A stretch of DNA of 64,000 nt from contig NZ_JAAIWM010000004.1 in assembly GCF_011008845.1 (NCBI RefSeq), positions 339,610-403,609 of the forward strand. Reading direction: 5' to 3'. Made by a program: the position numbers and the translations under genes. The notes beneath the pieces were generated by a model that did not search any database, had not been told where the DNA came from, and was given only the letters and a program-made list of their open reading frames with translations. Origin of the DNA: Bacillus mesophilus. Lineage in GTDB: Bacteria; Bacillota; Bacilli; Bacillales; SA4. Numbering within the stretch: position 1 is the first letter of the stretch; every line of letters begins with the position of its first letter. This document shows positions 39,239-49,574 of this stretch, piece by piece.

Positions 39239-39514
39239 AGATAGTTATATTAACATAAACAAAATGTTTTCATTTTATTTTAGTCCACCATATATTTCAA
39301 AGAAAAAAAACACATATTTTTTATGTTAACTAGAAAAAACAAGAGGTAATCCATAGTTAAATAACATATGGGTTCTCTCTCTTTAGTGCGTTTATAACAG
39401 AAGTAGGTAAGAAATTTCTTGGATTTTTAAATATATGATCAAAACTAGTCCCTAACCTATACGAATAACAGTTTCATTTCATAAACTATGACAAGTTAGA
39501 AGGGAGGGATTTAA

Positions 39515-39646
39515 ATGCCATTTTTTGGACCTCGGTTTGGTCGTCCACTACCAGTATATCGTCGTGGTTTTAGACGTGGATTTAGAACTGGATTTGTACC
39601 AGGATATGTACGCGGATTTCGACGTGGATTATTTGGACCTTTCTAA
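39515..39646 (+). CDS. 43-residue Gly/Arg/Phe-rich small protein
   Basis: ATG 39515, GGGAGG 7 nt upstream, stop 39644-39646. Sequence begins MPFFGPRFGRPLPVYRRGF and continues with RGFR repeats to the end LFGPF. Strongly basic and aromatic, like small coat or spore-associated proteins of Bacilli; function unknown. A terminator follows. Confidence 0.7.
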   Translation: MPFFGPRFGRPLPVYRRGFRRGFRTGFVPGYVRGFRRGLFGPF

Positions 39647-39670
39647 ACAATACAGTTAACCTATGATGAC

Positions 39671-39711
39671 AAGTCCTTCTTCACTTCAAGAAGAAGGACT
39701 TTCATTTTTCA
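39671..39711 (+). terminator. Terminator after the small Gly/Arg gene
   Basis: 12-bp perfect stem AAGTCCTTCTTC/GAAGAAGGACTT, then a T-rich run. Confidence 0.88.
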
Positions 39712-39806
39712 AATCTTTGATTTGTATTGGACTTCGTTTTTTGTAAAATATCTCCACATTTACAAAGTTGAATGCTGATTCAACTTACTATTAAGCCCTT
39801 CCCTTC

Positions 39807-42140
39807 TTATCGATTGATCCACCTTAGCAATCTCTCAACATTCTTCTTACTCACTTTCCCACCTGAAAAGCGGTCAATTTGTCTGAATGGCATGTTAATA
39901 ACAAAGTACACGTTATTCGCTGTTAATGGTTTTCCAATCTTTTTAAAGAAAAAGTGGAAGAACATAATAGAATGATAAAGCAATTTTCCTAACCAGTTTT
40001 TATACTGGGCCTGATTAATCGTGTCATTCATTCCTAAATCTTTATGACGGTCCCAATTTTTTGGTGGTAGTTTTCTTCCTACTATTTTTTCGAATTCTGA
40101 ATTTGGAATTTGCTTTACGTTAGCTACTGCGTAGTTCGGGAATTCAGTTTTTAAGAATACAGTTGGAGCCACACCCTCCATCTCAAGAGTTTCCTCTAAA
40201 TGAATCTCTTGAATTGAACTACCTACTAGAATCTTATAAGTCCCTGATTCAACCTCCCAATCCTTTTCAGGATTATAGTATGAGAAATCTCGCTTCGTTA
40301 ACGTTAGTGTTACTTGCTTCGTTTCACCTGGTTCCAAGTAGACCTTATCAAAAGCTTTCAATTCTTTTTTTGATCGGATAATCTTCGAATCTACTTTTTC
40401 AATATACAGTTGAGCAACTTCTGCTCCAGCTACTTCACCAGTATTTGTCAAATTGAAACTAACGGTTAAGCCATCAATCACCATATCACTGTAGTCAAAT
40501 GTTGTATAAGATAACCCATAGCCAAAAGGATAACGCACTGGTACATTTGCAGTTTCAAAATATCTATAACCAATGAATAGCCCTTCTTTATGTTCACTTG
40601 TCGCTTGATGTCCAGGGTAGTACGCCGAGGATGGAACATCAGTGTAATGTATTGGGAATGTTTCGCTTAATTTACCACTTGGATTATATTTACCAAGCAA
40701 TACATCAACAATTGCTTCACCCCCACCTTGTCCAGAAAGATACGTGTGGATCATTCCTTGTACCCGGTCTGCAAATGGTAATTCAATGGCACCACCACCA
40801 GATAGTACAACAACTATATTCTCATTTACCTTAACTAAAGATTCAACAAGCTCTAACTGATTTTGAGCTAATTTTAAATCTTCTCTATCTACACCTTCAG
40901 CCTCCTTGCTTTCATCAAGTCCAATAAATAAAAGCACGACTTCAGCAGATTTCGCAAGACTTGTTGCTTCTTCCAATAATGTACTACTCTTTCCTCCCAT
41001 ACGCTTAAACCCTTGTGCGTACCCAGCTATTTTTAAAGAGGACTTTTGTAAGCCATCAAATGGATTACTTAATTTATAGGGATTAATTAACGAACTCCCT
41101 GCGCCTTGATATCTTGGATTTTTTGCAAAATCACCAATAACCGCTACTTTTGTTCCCGCTTTAAGTGGAAGAATATTTTTTTCATTCTTAAGCATTACCA
41201 TAGACTGACGTGCAGCCTCAACTGCTTTGTTGTGATGGTCTTCATAATCGACTTGTCCTGATTCTTTATCATCTAAACGCACTTTATATAGTAGAGATAG
41301 TAATTGATCTACGGCTTTATCTAATATGGATTCATCCAATTTTCCTTTATTGATTGCATCAACAATTTCTTTATCTGTAATTCCGTTAGTAGATGGCATT
41401 TCTAACTGATTGTGAGCTTTTAACCCTGCAATACGGTCATTATTCCCACCCCAGTCAGTTACAACAACACCGTCAAATCCCCATTCTGAATACAAAATGT
41501 CATTAGCTAAATGCTGATTTTCATTAGCAAATTCACCATTTACCTTATTATAAGAAGACATCATCGTATACGGTTTACTCTCTTTGACAACTTTCTCAAA
41601 ACCTGTTAAATAAATTTCTCGAAGCGATCGTTCATCTACTATTTCATCAATGGTCATTCTCATATGTTCTTGGCTATTAACAGCATAATGCTTAGGACAA
41701 GCTGAAATTCCATTAGACTGAATTCCCTTTACCATTTCACTAGCTAGTTCACCGGTTAGGTATGGGTCTTCAGAGAAGTATTCAAAATTACGTCCACAAA
41801 GTGGATTACGTTTAATATTTAAACCTGGTCCAAGTAAGACACTTACTTTTTCACTGCGAGCTTCCTTACCAATATCTTGTCCTACGTTATAGACAAGTGA
41901 CTTATCCCAACTATTTGCTAGCGTTGCGGCTGTCGGGTAACAAGTTGCTGGTAAACTTTTATTTAATCCTAGGTGATCAGCCTTCCCACCTTGTTTACGC
42001 AGGCCGTGTGGTCCATCGGTTAGCATAATGGAAGGAATTCCATGACGTTCAATTGCCTTTGTATTCCAAAAGTTCTGTCCAGACATGAGGGAAGCTTTCT
42101 CTTCTAAAGTCATTTGCTTAATTAGATCTTTATACTTCAT
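39807..42140 (-). CDS. Glycoside hydrolase family 3 beta-glucosidase/xylosidase, cytoplasmic
   Basis: 777 residues in the standard GH3 order: TIM barrel first, alpha/beta sandwich (~310-530), FnIII-like domain (~560-650), then a ~100-residue C-terminal extension. Nucleophile Asp229 in GVVVTDWGG. Substrate contacts LTDGPHGLRKQ and GRNFEYFSEDPYLTGE, with KHYAVNSQE. There is no signal peptide, so it hydrolyses imported beta-linked oligosaccharides. It follows the permuted GH3 gene on the same strand, separated by a hairpin. Confidence 0.93.
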   Translation of the reverse strand: MKYKDLIKQMTLEEKASLMSGQNFWNTKAIERHGIPSIMLTDGPHGLRKQGGKADHLGLNKSLPATCYPTAATLANSWDKSLVYNVGQDIGKEARSEKVSVLLGPGLNIKRNPLCGRNFEYFSEDPYLTGELASEMVKGIQSNGISACPKHYAVNSQEHMRMTIDEIVDERSLREIYLTGFEKVVKESKPYTMMSSYNKVNGEFANENQHLANDILYSEWGFDGVVVTDWGGNNDRIAGLKAHNQLEMPSTNGITDKEIVDAINKGKLDESILDKAVDQLLSLLYKVRLDDKESGQVDYEDHHNKAVEAARQSMVMLKNEKNILPLKAGTKVAVIGDFAKNPRYQGAGSSLINPYKLSNPFDGLQKSSLKIAGYAQGFKRMGGKSSTLLEEATSLAKSAEVVLLFIGLDESKEAEGVDREDLKLAQNQLELVESLVKVNENIVVVLSGGGAIELPFADRVQGMIHTYLSGQGGGEAIVDVLLGKYNPSGKLSETFPIHYTDVPSSAYYPGHQATSEHKEGLFIGYRYFETANVPVRYPFGYGLSYTTFDYSDMVIDGLTVSFNLTNTGEVAGAEVAQLYIEKVDSKIIRSKKELKAFDKVYLEPGETKQVTLTLTKRDFSYYNPEKDWEVESGTYKILVGSSIQEIHLEETLEMEGVAPTVFLKTEFPNYAVANVKQIPNSEFEKIVGRKLPPKNWDRHKDLGMNDTINQAQYKNWLGKLLYHSIMFFHFFFKKIGKPLTANNVYFVINMPFRQIDRFSGGKVSKKNVERLLRWINR

Positions 42141-42171
42141 ATTTCACACCACTCTTCTTTAAAAATAGGAA

Positions 42172-42194
42172 GAAGGCGAATGTATGTCGCCTTC
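42172..42194 (-). terminator. Hairpin between the two GH3 genes
   Basis: GAAGGCGA/TCGCCTTC stem, 7-nt loop. The T-rich tail is weak, so it may be an attenuator or a processing site. Confidence 0.55.
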
Positions 42195-42215
42195 TCTCAA
42201 TATATCAAAATAAGT

Positions 42216-44963
42216 TTAGTTAAAAAGGTACGTTTTAAGTGTTGCATATAGTGAGTTATGCATGCTATTTCGAAGCCCTACTGTCATTGCTTCTGGATTC
42301 TCATTATATGCTTCTTCTAAAAGTTTTTTGTTCTTTGTAACTGATAAAACATCTAACATTAAATCATTACCAGATGTTATAGCCTTTTGTGGTTCCATGA
42401 ATCCAAACACCGCATCTGAAGATACTACACCTTTAAAGCCCCACTCGTCTCTTAGCATTCCATTTAATAATTCTGGATTTGCCCATTTTCCATCAACGTA
42501 AGAGAAACTAGACATTGCACCCGTTACACCAGCCTCTTTTACAGTCATTTCGAAAGGACGCAGGTGAATTTCGCGCATCGCTTGTTCATTAGACCATACT
42601 AGTAGCCCCGATCGTGCATTTGTTTCCTGCTCATTCATTATAAAGTGCTTCATAAATACTGTAACACCTTGATCTTGTGCACCTTTTGACATACCAGCAC
42701 CAATCATACCGTTTAATACAGGGTCTTCTGACATATACTCAAAGTTTCTTCCACCCTGTGGAGTACGGTGAATATTTAGAGCAGGAGCATACCATCCATG
42801 GATTCCATAAGCAATTGCTTCTTTTCCAATAGCTTCACCCATCTCGTAGGCCAACTCTTTATTCCAAGTTGATGCCATGACGATTTCTGTTGGGTAAGCA
42901 CCTGCTTCAAATTTCTTGAAGAAGAAACTGAATCCAGCAGGTCCATCCATTAAAACTGTTTTCGGAATACCTAGCTCATCAATTTCTCTTGTGTGATAAG
43001 CACCTTCTGAAACATAATCGATCATTTGATCAACAGTTAATTGGTCTAAGAATTCGTCCCACTTAGGGTCATCATAATCTAGTCCTTTTAAATCTTCTAA
43101 TTTGAGTCCATTGTCAGCACCCGTTGTAGGCATGTCCAAATCATCATTAAACTCATGTCCTTGAACTCTTTCAATAACTTTATCAGACGCAACTTTTGAA
43201 TCATCCTCATCTGATGGGTATGTCCCTTCCCAATCGTTACGAGATAGAATCGTTAATTCGTTTTCTGATTGAGTAAAACGATTTTTGTATTCTGTTCCTG
43301 TATCAGCATCTGTTTCGTATACAAGATCTTCAGTTAATTCGAAATCAAGTGTACTGTCAACTACATGGACATTCTTCCCAAGTTTAATTTGGTATGTTCC
43401 TTGTTCTAAAATATAGTTCTCATTTGCCATATCGTAGGAAGCCATATCTCTTGTATCATACTTAAGTGTTACTACTTCAGACTCTCCTGGTTCTAGTGAT
43501 TTCGTTTTTGCAAATGTAGCTAAGTTAATGGAAGACTTCTCAATTCCACCTGGTGTGTAAGGAGCAGAATAGTAGACTTGAACCACGTCCTTACCAGCTA
43601 CTTCGCCTGCATTTTTCACTTCTACTTGTAATTCAATAGAATCATTATTTAATTGTGAATTCACGATATTCCAATCAAATGTTGTAAAACTTAGACCAGA
43701 ACCGAAAGGAAATTGAACCGTTTGATTGTACCCTTCTTCATTTCCTTGATAATAAGTCTCATAGAATCTATATCCTACATAAATTCCTTCTTCATAATTT
43801 AGGTAAGCCTTATCTAAATTCTCATACTGATAATCTCCAAAATTCTCACTTGCTGGTGAAGATTCAACATCATAAACATACGTATCAGTCATACGTCCTG
43901 ATGGATTTAATTCTCCTGATAGTACTTTAGCAAGTGACTTTGTTCCAAATGGTCCAGGTGTTCCAACCCACAGAACGGACTGAATACTTGGATACTCATC
44001 AATAAATCCTAATTCTAAAGTATTCCCAGCATTTACAATAATGGTAACGTTACTAAAGTTCTCAGCTACTTTTTTGACTAAATTATGCATTTCATCTGAT
44101 AGCTTTAATTCATCAATACTTACATCTGACGCTTCCACACCTTCACTCTGAATAATAATCATTGCATTTTCAGAGTACTCTTTCGCTTGGGCTAAGGCAG
44201 AATCACTCACATCTGGTTCTCCAGATGCCTCTTCACCACTTAACATTCCTTTAATAACTTGAACAAGTCCAGTTTCAGAATCACCTGTTACTTCTTTCAG
44301 CTCTGGTAGTTCTGTATAGTAGTCATATAATTCCTGATTATATTCAATCCCAGCACCCTTAAGCGCATCAAATAAATCTACAGCACGCGTTTGATCTGAT
44401 GCACCAGAACCACCACCACCATACTTAAAACTAAATGCAGTAGAACCAAATACATTGATTCTATGATCAGCTAATGGTAGTGAGTTATTTTCATTTCTTA
44501 ATAATACTAATCCTTCGTTCGCAATTTTTTCTGAAATAACGTCAGCAGCTTCTCTGGCTTTAATACCTTCTGCATTTGTTGTATCAATCGTAATATGTTT
44601 ACCAGTAATGTTTCCAACGACACTTGAAACTGTTGGTCCTAGTGTTACACCAACTGTTAGTACTAGCAGAGCAACAACTGACCATCCCGCAATACGTCTT
44701 GGTCTATTTTTAAGTTTTTTGTACATTTTAGCTTCTTTTTTCGCTACTTTTCTTTCTTTACGACTTAGGGATTTTAGCTCTTCTTTTCGTTGTTGTTTTT
44801 GTGCTTTTCGTAATTGTTTATCGCTTACAATTGCGGCCTTTCGCTCTGCCTCTGGCATAGCAGCAATTTCCTGCTTTCTATCCTTACGTTTAGCCTTATC
44901 TTCCCTCACACGTTGTAATATTTCTTGCTTCCTTGCTTTTCTCTTTTTAAAGTATTCCATCAT
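42216..44963 (-). CDS. Membrane-anchored, domain-permuted GH3 glycoside hydrolase
   Basis: 915 residues. Residues 1-90 are extremely Lys/Arg/Glu-rich (KAKRKDRKQEIAAMPEAERK). A single helix follows at ~91-110 (IAGWSVVALLVLTVGVTLG). The sandwich domain comes first (~150-420), then FnIII-like (~430-560), and the TIM barrel last (~640-915). Nucleophile Asp850 lies in GVVSSDAVFGF; barrel motifs PALNIHRTPQGGRNFEYMSED and MKHFIMNEQETN are intact. This inverted order is known in a few Ruminococcus-type GH3 enzymes. Topology suggests a cytoplasmic N-terminus with the catalytic part outside. Confidence 0.9.
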   Translation of the reverse strand: MMEYFKKRKARKQEILQRVREDKAKRKDRKQEIAAMPEAERKAAIVSDKQLRKAQKQQRKEELKSLSRKERKVAKKEAKMYKKLKNRPRRIAGWSVVALLVLTVGVTLGPTVSSVVGNITGKHITIDTTNAEGIKAREAADVISEKIANEGLVLLRNENNSLPLADHRINVFGSTAFSFKYGGGGSGASDQTRAVDLFDALKGAGIEYNQELYDYYTELPELKEVTGDSETGLVQVIKGMLSGEEASGEPDVSDSALAQAKEYSENAMIIIQSEGVEASDVSIDELKLSDEMHNLVKKVAENFSNVTIIVNAGNTLELGFIDEYPSIQSVLWVGTPGPFGTKSLAKVLSGELNPSGRMTDTYVYDVESSPASENFGDYQYENLDKAYLNYEEGIYVGYRFYETYYQGNEEGYNQTVQFPFGSGLSFTTFDWNIVNSQLNNDSIELQVEVKNAGEVAGKDVVQVYYSAPYTPGGIEKSSINLATFAKTKSLEPGESEVVTLKYDTRDMASYDMANENYILEQGTYQIKLGKNVHVVDSTLDFELTEDLVYETDADTGTEYKNRFTQSENELTILSRNDWEGTYPSDEDDSKVASDKVIERVQGHEFNDDLDMPTTGADNGLKLEDLKGLDYDDPKWDEFLDQLTVDQMIDYVSEGAYHTREIDELGIPKTVLMDGPAGFSFFFKKFEAGAYPTEIVMASTWNKELAYEMGEAIGKEAIAYGIHGWYAPALNIHRTPQGGRNFEYMSEDPVLNGMIGAGMSKGAQDQGVTVFMKHFIMNEQETNARSGLLVWSNEQAMREIHLRPFEMTVKEAGVTGAMSSFSYVDGKWANPELLNGMLRDEWGFKGVVSSDAVFGFMEPQKAITSGNDLMLDVLSVTKNKKLLEEAYNENPEAMTVGLRNSMHNSLYATLKTYLFN

Positions 44964-45450
44964 GATGACCCCTCCTACCTATCATTTCAAAGCAAATCTA
45001 GTTGTAAACTTTTAAATAAAGTGTGCGGATCCCTAGCGATCTTATATTCAAAATTCTTAGTGCTAACTGTGAAACGCAATTAATCTAACAATCTTTTATT
45101 ATTGGATCTTACCACTTTAATTAACGAGATAACGCTTCCATTTCAGTCCAAAAAACTCTTTTTCCTATCACTTTTTTATAGATTAAGCATAGGATCTTAT
45201 CTTATTTACCCCTCCCGCCCTTTCCATACAAGAAAGTAACTTGAAAAGAGTATTGTCCTACTCCTTAGCTACAATATACTATCGAACATCATCGAATACA
45301 TTCCATTAATTAAGAAATACTATTCCGATTTTTGACTTTTTCACACAAAAAAAGGACATTGTCATAGTGACATTGCCCATTGCTCTTTATGTAGATGTAG
45401 TAACAAAATGTATGGCTAATGCTAGCTATAAGTATTACAAATAAGATTCA
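44964..45450. other. Intergenic region between the AraC-GH39 and permuted GH3 genes
   Basis: No gene in 487 nt. An imperfect hairpin at 45353-45378 with minus-strand T7 probably ends the AraC-GH39 transcript, so the GH3 gene likely has its own promoter in the rest of this region. Confidence 0.6.
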
Positions 45451-47979
45451 TTAAAACTTTTGTTTCATTTCAATAAACTGAACCTCGTGGGGTTGAAGTG
45501 TCGTATGTAAGGTATATTGACCCTCTATTGTTACTGACTCTATATGGATTCCAGGTTCTGCCTTTCCTTTAAGGTAGTTCATTGTATCTGTATCTAGATG
45601 TTCTGGTGCCCCTATATCTACCCATGCATCATAGGAAGAACCTTGCTTTCTATTTACAAATTGTTTCTTTAGTAGATAGTTTCCATTTACCTCACTTAAA
45701 AGTAGTTCATGGGTCTTTATATTTTCAGTTTCAAATACGGTGTAGCGACTGGTTTGATTTAATTGAGAATAATCAAATGACCGATATAGTTGATTCGGAT
45801 GACTATAATTATATAGTAAAATCTGATAATCATTTCCTTTCCTTGTCACAATAATATCGTCTTCTTGATAAATCAATTCGTCTCCCAACCTACTTAGAAA
45901 ATAATAGGCATGGTAGGCTGCTTTTTTTATACCATTATAAGTCATGAGTCCAAAACCACCATGAAATAAAGGTTGTTCTAATTGAAACTCTTCAAATATG
46001 TCTGTAAAAGTCCAAAAGCCCATCCCCGACACTTTCCAGTAGTTTTGAATAGAGTTTTTAACAATAAAGGTACCCATGTAGCAGGTATCATGAAGTAAGT
46101 CTCTGCTATTTATACTTGCATTCCATTCTGAAATCCATATTTCGTCAGGGAAATGATAGGTTTTAAGTTTTTGGATCGCCTGATCAACTTTTATAGTAAG
46201 GTTATGTTCATCTCCTAACATTACACTTCCATATTCAGCGAATTGTTCAATCGGGTTTTCTGAAACACTAATATTATCAAGCTTAGGTAATGGCTTATTT
46301 ATACGTTTTCTATTATGAGTAAGGTTATAAACATGAAAACTAATAAAATCTATGTGAATGTTTTTTTCCTTCATGAAGGACTCAAAGTTTTCCAACCAGG
46401 AGCCTGCAAGTGACATAAGTCCAAATCCACCTAGTCTAATTTCAGAATCAATGTTTTTAACTCTTTTATAACTTTTTTCATACAAATTAAAAAACTCTTC
46501 TTCAGTTCCCGACCAAAAGCTTCTAACCTCAGGTTCATTCCAAAATTCAAAATACCAGGTTCTTACCTCCATTAAACCGTAGCGGTTTATGATATGTTTG
46601 AAAAATGCCTCTAACAATGCTAACCACCGATTCATTTCCTTAGGTGGAGAGACATAAGCATTCCACCAGAAAATTTTATCTTCTGTACTCGCTAAATCCT
46701 TTGGCATAAAGCCTATTTCAATGAAAGGCTTAACATTTGCTTGTAATAAATTATCTAAAAGAGAGTCAATATGATTAAAATTGAAGTAATATGTTCCATC
46801 CTTCTTCTCATTATAAACAAGAAGTTGATCGGCAAAGATACCATGAAATCGAACATACTCAAACCCAATTTCCTTTTGGATTTGATGTAGCTGATCCGTA
46901 AAATCCCTTCTAAGAGCATGAGGAGCATATCCGAAGGTCATTAATTTAGTAAAGGTTGGAGTAACCTTCCCTTTTGATTGCTTCATGTTTATTTGATTTT
47001 GTTCCCCAGCGACTTTCAGATCTTTTCTATTTTCGTCAGTTCTATTTTCTTTTTTCTCAAGGTGTTTGAATAAGTTCGCTAGTGATTCACGGCTATTAAT
47101 ATTCAAATAATCTTTAGGAATGTTTTTTTCAATATCAACCTTATATTGCTCTCGATATTGCATCGGTGTAATTCCAACTACTTCCTTGAATACCCTGTAA
47201 TAAGCTTTACTATCTGGGAAACCATATTTTAGTGCTATTTCAGTAATCTTCTCATCTGTTGTCCTTAATGAAAATAATGATTTATTAAGCCTTATACTGT
47301 CTAGTTTCTTCTTAAAAGATTCTCCAACGTTTAACTTAAAATATCTTGACAAATATTGAGGATTTAAAGAAAACTCATCTGCAATTTCCTGTAAACTTAA
47401 TTGGGAATCCATACAGTGGTGATTCATATATTTTAGTATCTCTAGCAGCCTGTGATCGCGATCTATTTCTTTTTCTTTAGTCTGTGTAGGAAGTTCATAA
47501 TGTTCCAAAAGAATGACGACTAACTCGAGTAATAATTTCTCAATTTTTAAGTGGTAGAGATTCTTTCTGTTAAGTATGAGATCCATCATATTCGCTAGAA
47601 TGTATTTGATATGACTAAGGGAGTATGTGGATTTAGTTCCCATTTCTTTAGAGTTTAAATAAAACCTTTTTTCTGAAAGGTTAATATTATGTTTCTTTAC
47701 ATATTTATGATCAATTTGAAGAGCTAAAACATGTGTTTTTCCTACTGTAGTCTTAGAATTAACGAAATGGAGTTCGTTCCCATTCACGAGGAACAAATCC
47801 CCCTCTTCAAGGTTAAAGCTATCCCGATTAACTCTTATCTCTAAGGAACCATCCAGAACGAAAAGGAGTTCAAGATCCTCGTGCCAATGAAATGGAAAAC
47901 GTTCAACAGTTTGTGTGAAAATTTTAACTGGCAAATCTACTTGATAATCTATTTGCTCATATTGGTAACGGGTATCCAT
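45451..47979 (-). CDS. AraC-family regulator fused to a GH39 beta-xylosidase-like domain
   Basis: 842 residues from ATG 47979 (AAGGAG 7 nt upstream; the ATG two codons earlier abuts the RBS). Residues ~1-160: cupin-type sensor (HWHEDLELLFVLDG). Residues ~175-280: two AraC HTH motifs (LSLQEIADEFSLNPQYLSRY and ITEIALKYGFPDSKAYYRVF). Residues ~335-840: GH39 barrel with acid/base Glu ~482 in WYFEFWNEPEV and nucleophile Glu ~618 in IWISEWNAS. Such fusions exist in Firmicutes; the barrel may act as sugar sensor or enzyme. Both glutamates are retained. Likely local regulator of the GH3 genes. Confidence 0.92.
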   Translation of the reverse strand: MDTRYQYEQIDYQVDLPVKIFTQTVERFPFHWHEDLELLFVLDGSLEIRVNRDSFNLEEGDLFLVNGNELHFVNSKTTVGKTHVLALQIDHKYVKKHNINLSEKRFYLNSKEMGTKSTYSLSHIKYILANMMDLILNRKNLYHLKIEKLLLELVVILLEHYELPTQTKEKEIDRDHRLLEILKYMNHHCMDSQLSLQEIADEFSLNPQYLSRYFKLNVGESFKKKLDSIRLNKSLFSLRTTDEKITEIALKYGFPDSKAYYRVFKEVVGITPMQYREQYKVDIEKNIPKDYLNINSRESLANLFKHLEKKENRTDENRKDLKVAGEQNQINMKQSKGKVTPTFTKLMTFGYAPHALRRDFTDQLHQIQKEIGFEYVRFHGIFADQLLVYNEKKDGTYYFNFNHIDSLLDNLLQANVKPFIEIGFMPKDLASTEDKIFWWNAYVSPPKEMNRWLALLEAFFKHIINRYGLMEVRTWYFEFWNEPEVRSFWSGTEEEFFNLYEKSYKRVKNIDSEIRLGGFGLMSLAGSWLENFESFMKEKNIHIDFISFHVYNLTHNRKRINKPLPKLDNISVSENPIEQFAEYGSVMLGDEHNLTIKVDQAIQKLKTYHFPDEIWISEWNASINSRDLLHDTCYMGTFIVKNSIQNYWKVSGMGFWTFTDIFEEFQLEQPLFHGGFGLMTYNGIKKAAYHAYYFLSRLGDELIYQEDDIIVTRKGNDYQILLYNYSHPNQLYRSFDYSQLNQTSRYTVFETENIKTHELLLSEVNGNYLLKKQFVNRKQGSSYDAWVDIGAPEHLDTDTMNYLKGKAEPGIHIESVTIEGQYTLHTTLQPHEVQFIEMKQKF

Positions 47980-48366
47980 TTTCATTCTCCTTCCCTAAAA
48001 ATTAAATTTACTTTAGCATAATAAGAATGTGTTAACAACTAGGTTTATTAATTCTAGCTGAATAGATATTCGCCTATGCCTCAATGTATTTAAACCAAGA
48101 AAAAGTCTGTTTCCTATAATCATGGAAACAGACTTTTATAATGTTATCTACCTAGCTTATTATCTTAGTTTTGGCTCGCATTTTATAACCTAAACCCCAA
48201 GAATGTATATAATAAAGTAATAGAACAACCGAAGACTACAGGAGGAGTTGTTCCAGCTTTCTATCTGTAGAACCAAGTTCAATTATTTACATGACAAAGG
48301 CACTCATTGCTAAGTGCCTATTTATAATTTGATTAATTTAAGGGGAAAAATCATCCATAAATAAAC
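47980..48366. other. Intergenic region with two terminator hairpins
   Basis: Perfect 14-bp stem AAAAGTCTGTTTCC (48101-48114) with 48124-48137, and AGGCACT/AGTGCCT (48298-48319) just after the carbonic anhydrase-like gene. No gene seen. Confidence 0.75.
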
Positions 48367-49038
48367 TTAACTAGTTACAAATTCTAATCCAGTATATAGA
48401 CCACAAGAGCACCTAGTCTCACCGAAAAATAGTGAATAACTAGGTGGAAATTCACGGTTTACTCGTTGTACGTCCTTTGCAAACTCTTCTGAAGATTTTG
48501 GGACAGATTTAAGGGAATCAGCTTTGTCCTGAGAATCAATACTTGCCCCAGGAGGAACAAAGCGATTGGCTTTTAAAGTAACTCCATTTGTCACAACCGC
48601 TCCTGAAGAAATAAAGCAGCCTTCCTCCACTTTCGCATTATAAACGATGGCATTAAATCCAACAAAGGTATCATGCCCAATATAAACTGGTCCATGGATT
48701 AATGAACCATGTGCACACGTCACTCTCTTCCCAATAAAAATGGAGAAACGTTTATTTTGTACCGTCACATATTTTTGTTTTAATCCATGTAAAATTACAC
48801 CATCCTGCAAATTACTATCACTTCCAATAAAAAATGGAGTGCCTTCATCTGCTCTAATGCTGACAAATGGTCCAATAAAAACGTTTTTTCTAATGAACAC
48901 TTTACCCACAATGTATGAAAAAGGGCTTAAATAACTAGAAGGGTCAATGAGGGGATAGTAAGAAACTGGATTAAATGATGTAACAGGATTGGCTCCTATA
49001 AAGTAGGTGTACATGTTATACGGTCCTGCTGGGTTCAT
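48367..49038 (-). CDS. Gamma-class carbonic anhydrase-like hexapeptide-repeat protein
   Basis: 223 residues. Left-handed beta-helix of hexapeptide repeats (VGKVFIRKNVFIGPFVSIRA, VYIGHDTFVGFNAIVY). Gamma-CA residues are conserved: SIRADEG (Arg and Asp), SNLQDGVILHGL (Gln and first zinc His), and CAHGSLIHGP (the other two zinc His). Resembles the CcmM N-terminal domain/Cam group. The C-terminal tail (~190-223) is unusual, with three Cys (ETRCSCGLYT). Possible CO2 hydration or zinc-dependent role; activity unproven. AAGGAG before ATG. Confidence 0.85.
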   Translation of the reverse strand: MNPAGPYNMYTYFIGANPVTSFNPVSYYPLIDPSSYLSPFSYIVGKVFIRKNVFIGPFVSIRADEGTPFFIGSDSNLQDGVILHGLKQKYVTVQNKRFSIFIGKRVTCAHGSLIHGPVYIGHDTFVGFNAIVYNAKVEEGCFISSGAVVTNGVTLKANRFVPPGASIDSQDKADSLKSVPKSSEEFAKDVQRVNREFPPSYSLFFGETRCSCGLYTGLEFVTS

Positions 49039-49220
49039 ACTATTCTCCTTTCAAAATACTTGGTATGAAAGAAGTGTATTGATGGTACATCAGATATATG
49101 AGTTTTATTCACAACTTTTCTTTACATAAGGTTACTACAAATATATAGTTTCATTTTTTAAGAGGGATGTATGTAGAGTGGGGCTTTAATTCACAGTGTC
49201 CTTGGATACCTAGCTTCTTA

Positions 49221-49574
49221 CTAATCTACAAATTTTGAGTTCAATAAGATAATAAGATCTTTTACATCTTTACAACTTTTCATCTCTTCCTTACTAATAA
49301 GCAGCTCATACCCATTTCTTCTCTTTAAGAGGGCAGCAGGAAATTGAACTTTCGGGATGCTACTCCCTAGTTCGTCAAGGTGCAGAAACGTTACTTTATA
49401 TGGAAGAGTCCGAAGATAGCTCTTCCACTCCCAGTTCATTGAAGTTAACCCATAAGTTAGCTGACACAGCTCACACGGGTATGTTTCAGGAGATGATAAT
49501 TTATGAAGACTATCAAGAATTCCATTCCATACCCCACTTTTAGCGTTGTATATAAAAATAATCTCCTTTGACAT
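49221..49574 (-). CDS. Conserved hypothetical protein with CxxC motif
   Basis: 117 residues, thioredoxin-like in outline: IIFIYNAKSGVWNGILDSLH, TYPCELCQLTYG (CxxC) and KVTFLHLDELGSS. Similar proteins are widespread and unnamed (IYNADSG...YxCxLC family). A metal or redox role for CxxC is possible but unproven. A broken copy of its 5' end lies at 36937-37014. Confidence 0.75.
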   Translation of the reverse strand: MSKEIIFIYNAKSGVWNGILDSLHKLSSPETYPCELCQLTYGLTSMNWEWKSYLRTLPYKVTFLHLDELGSSIPKVQFPAALLKRRNGYELLISKEEMKSCKDVKDLIILLNSKFVD

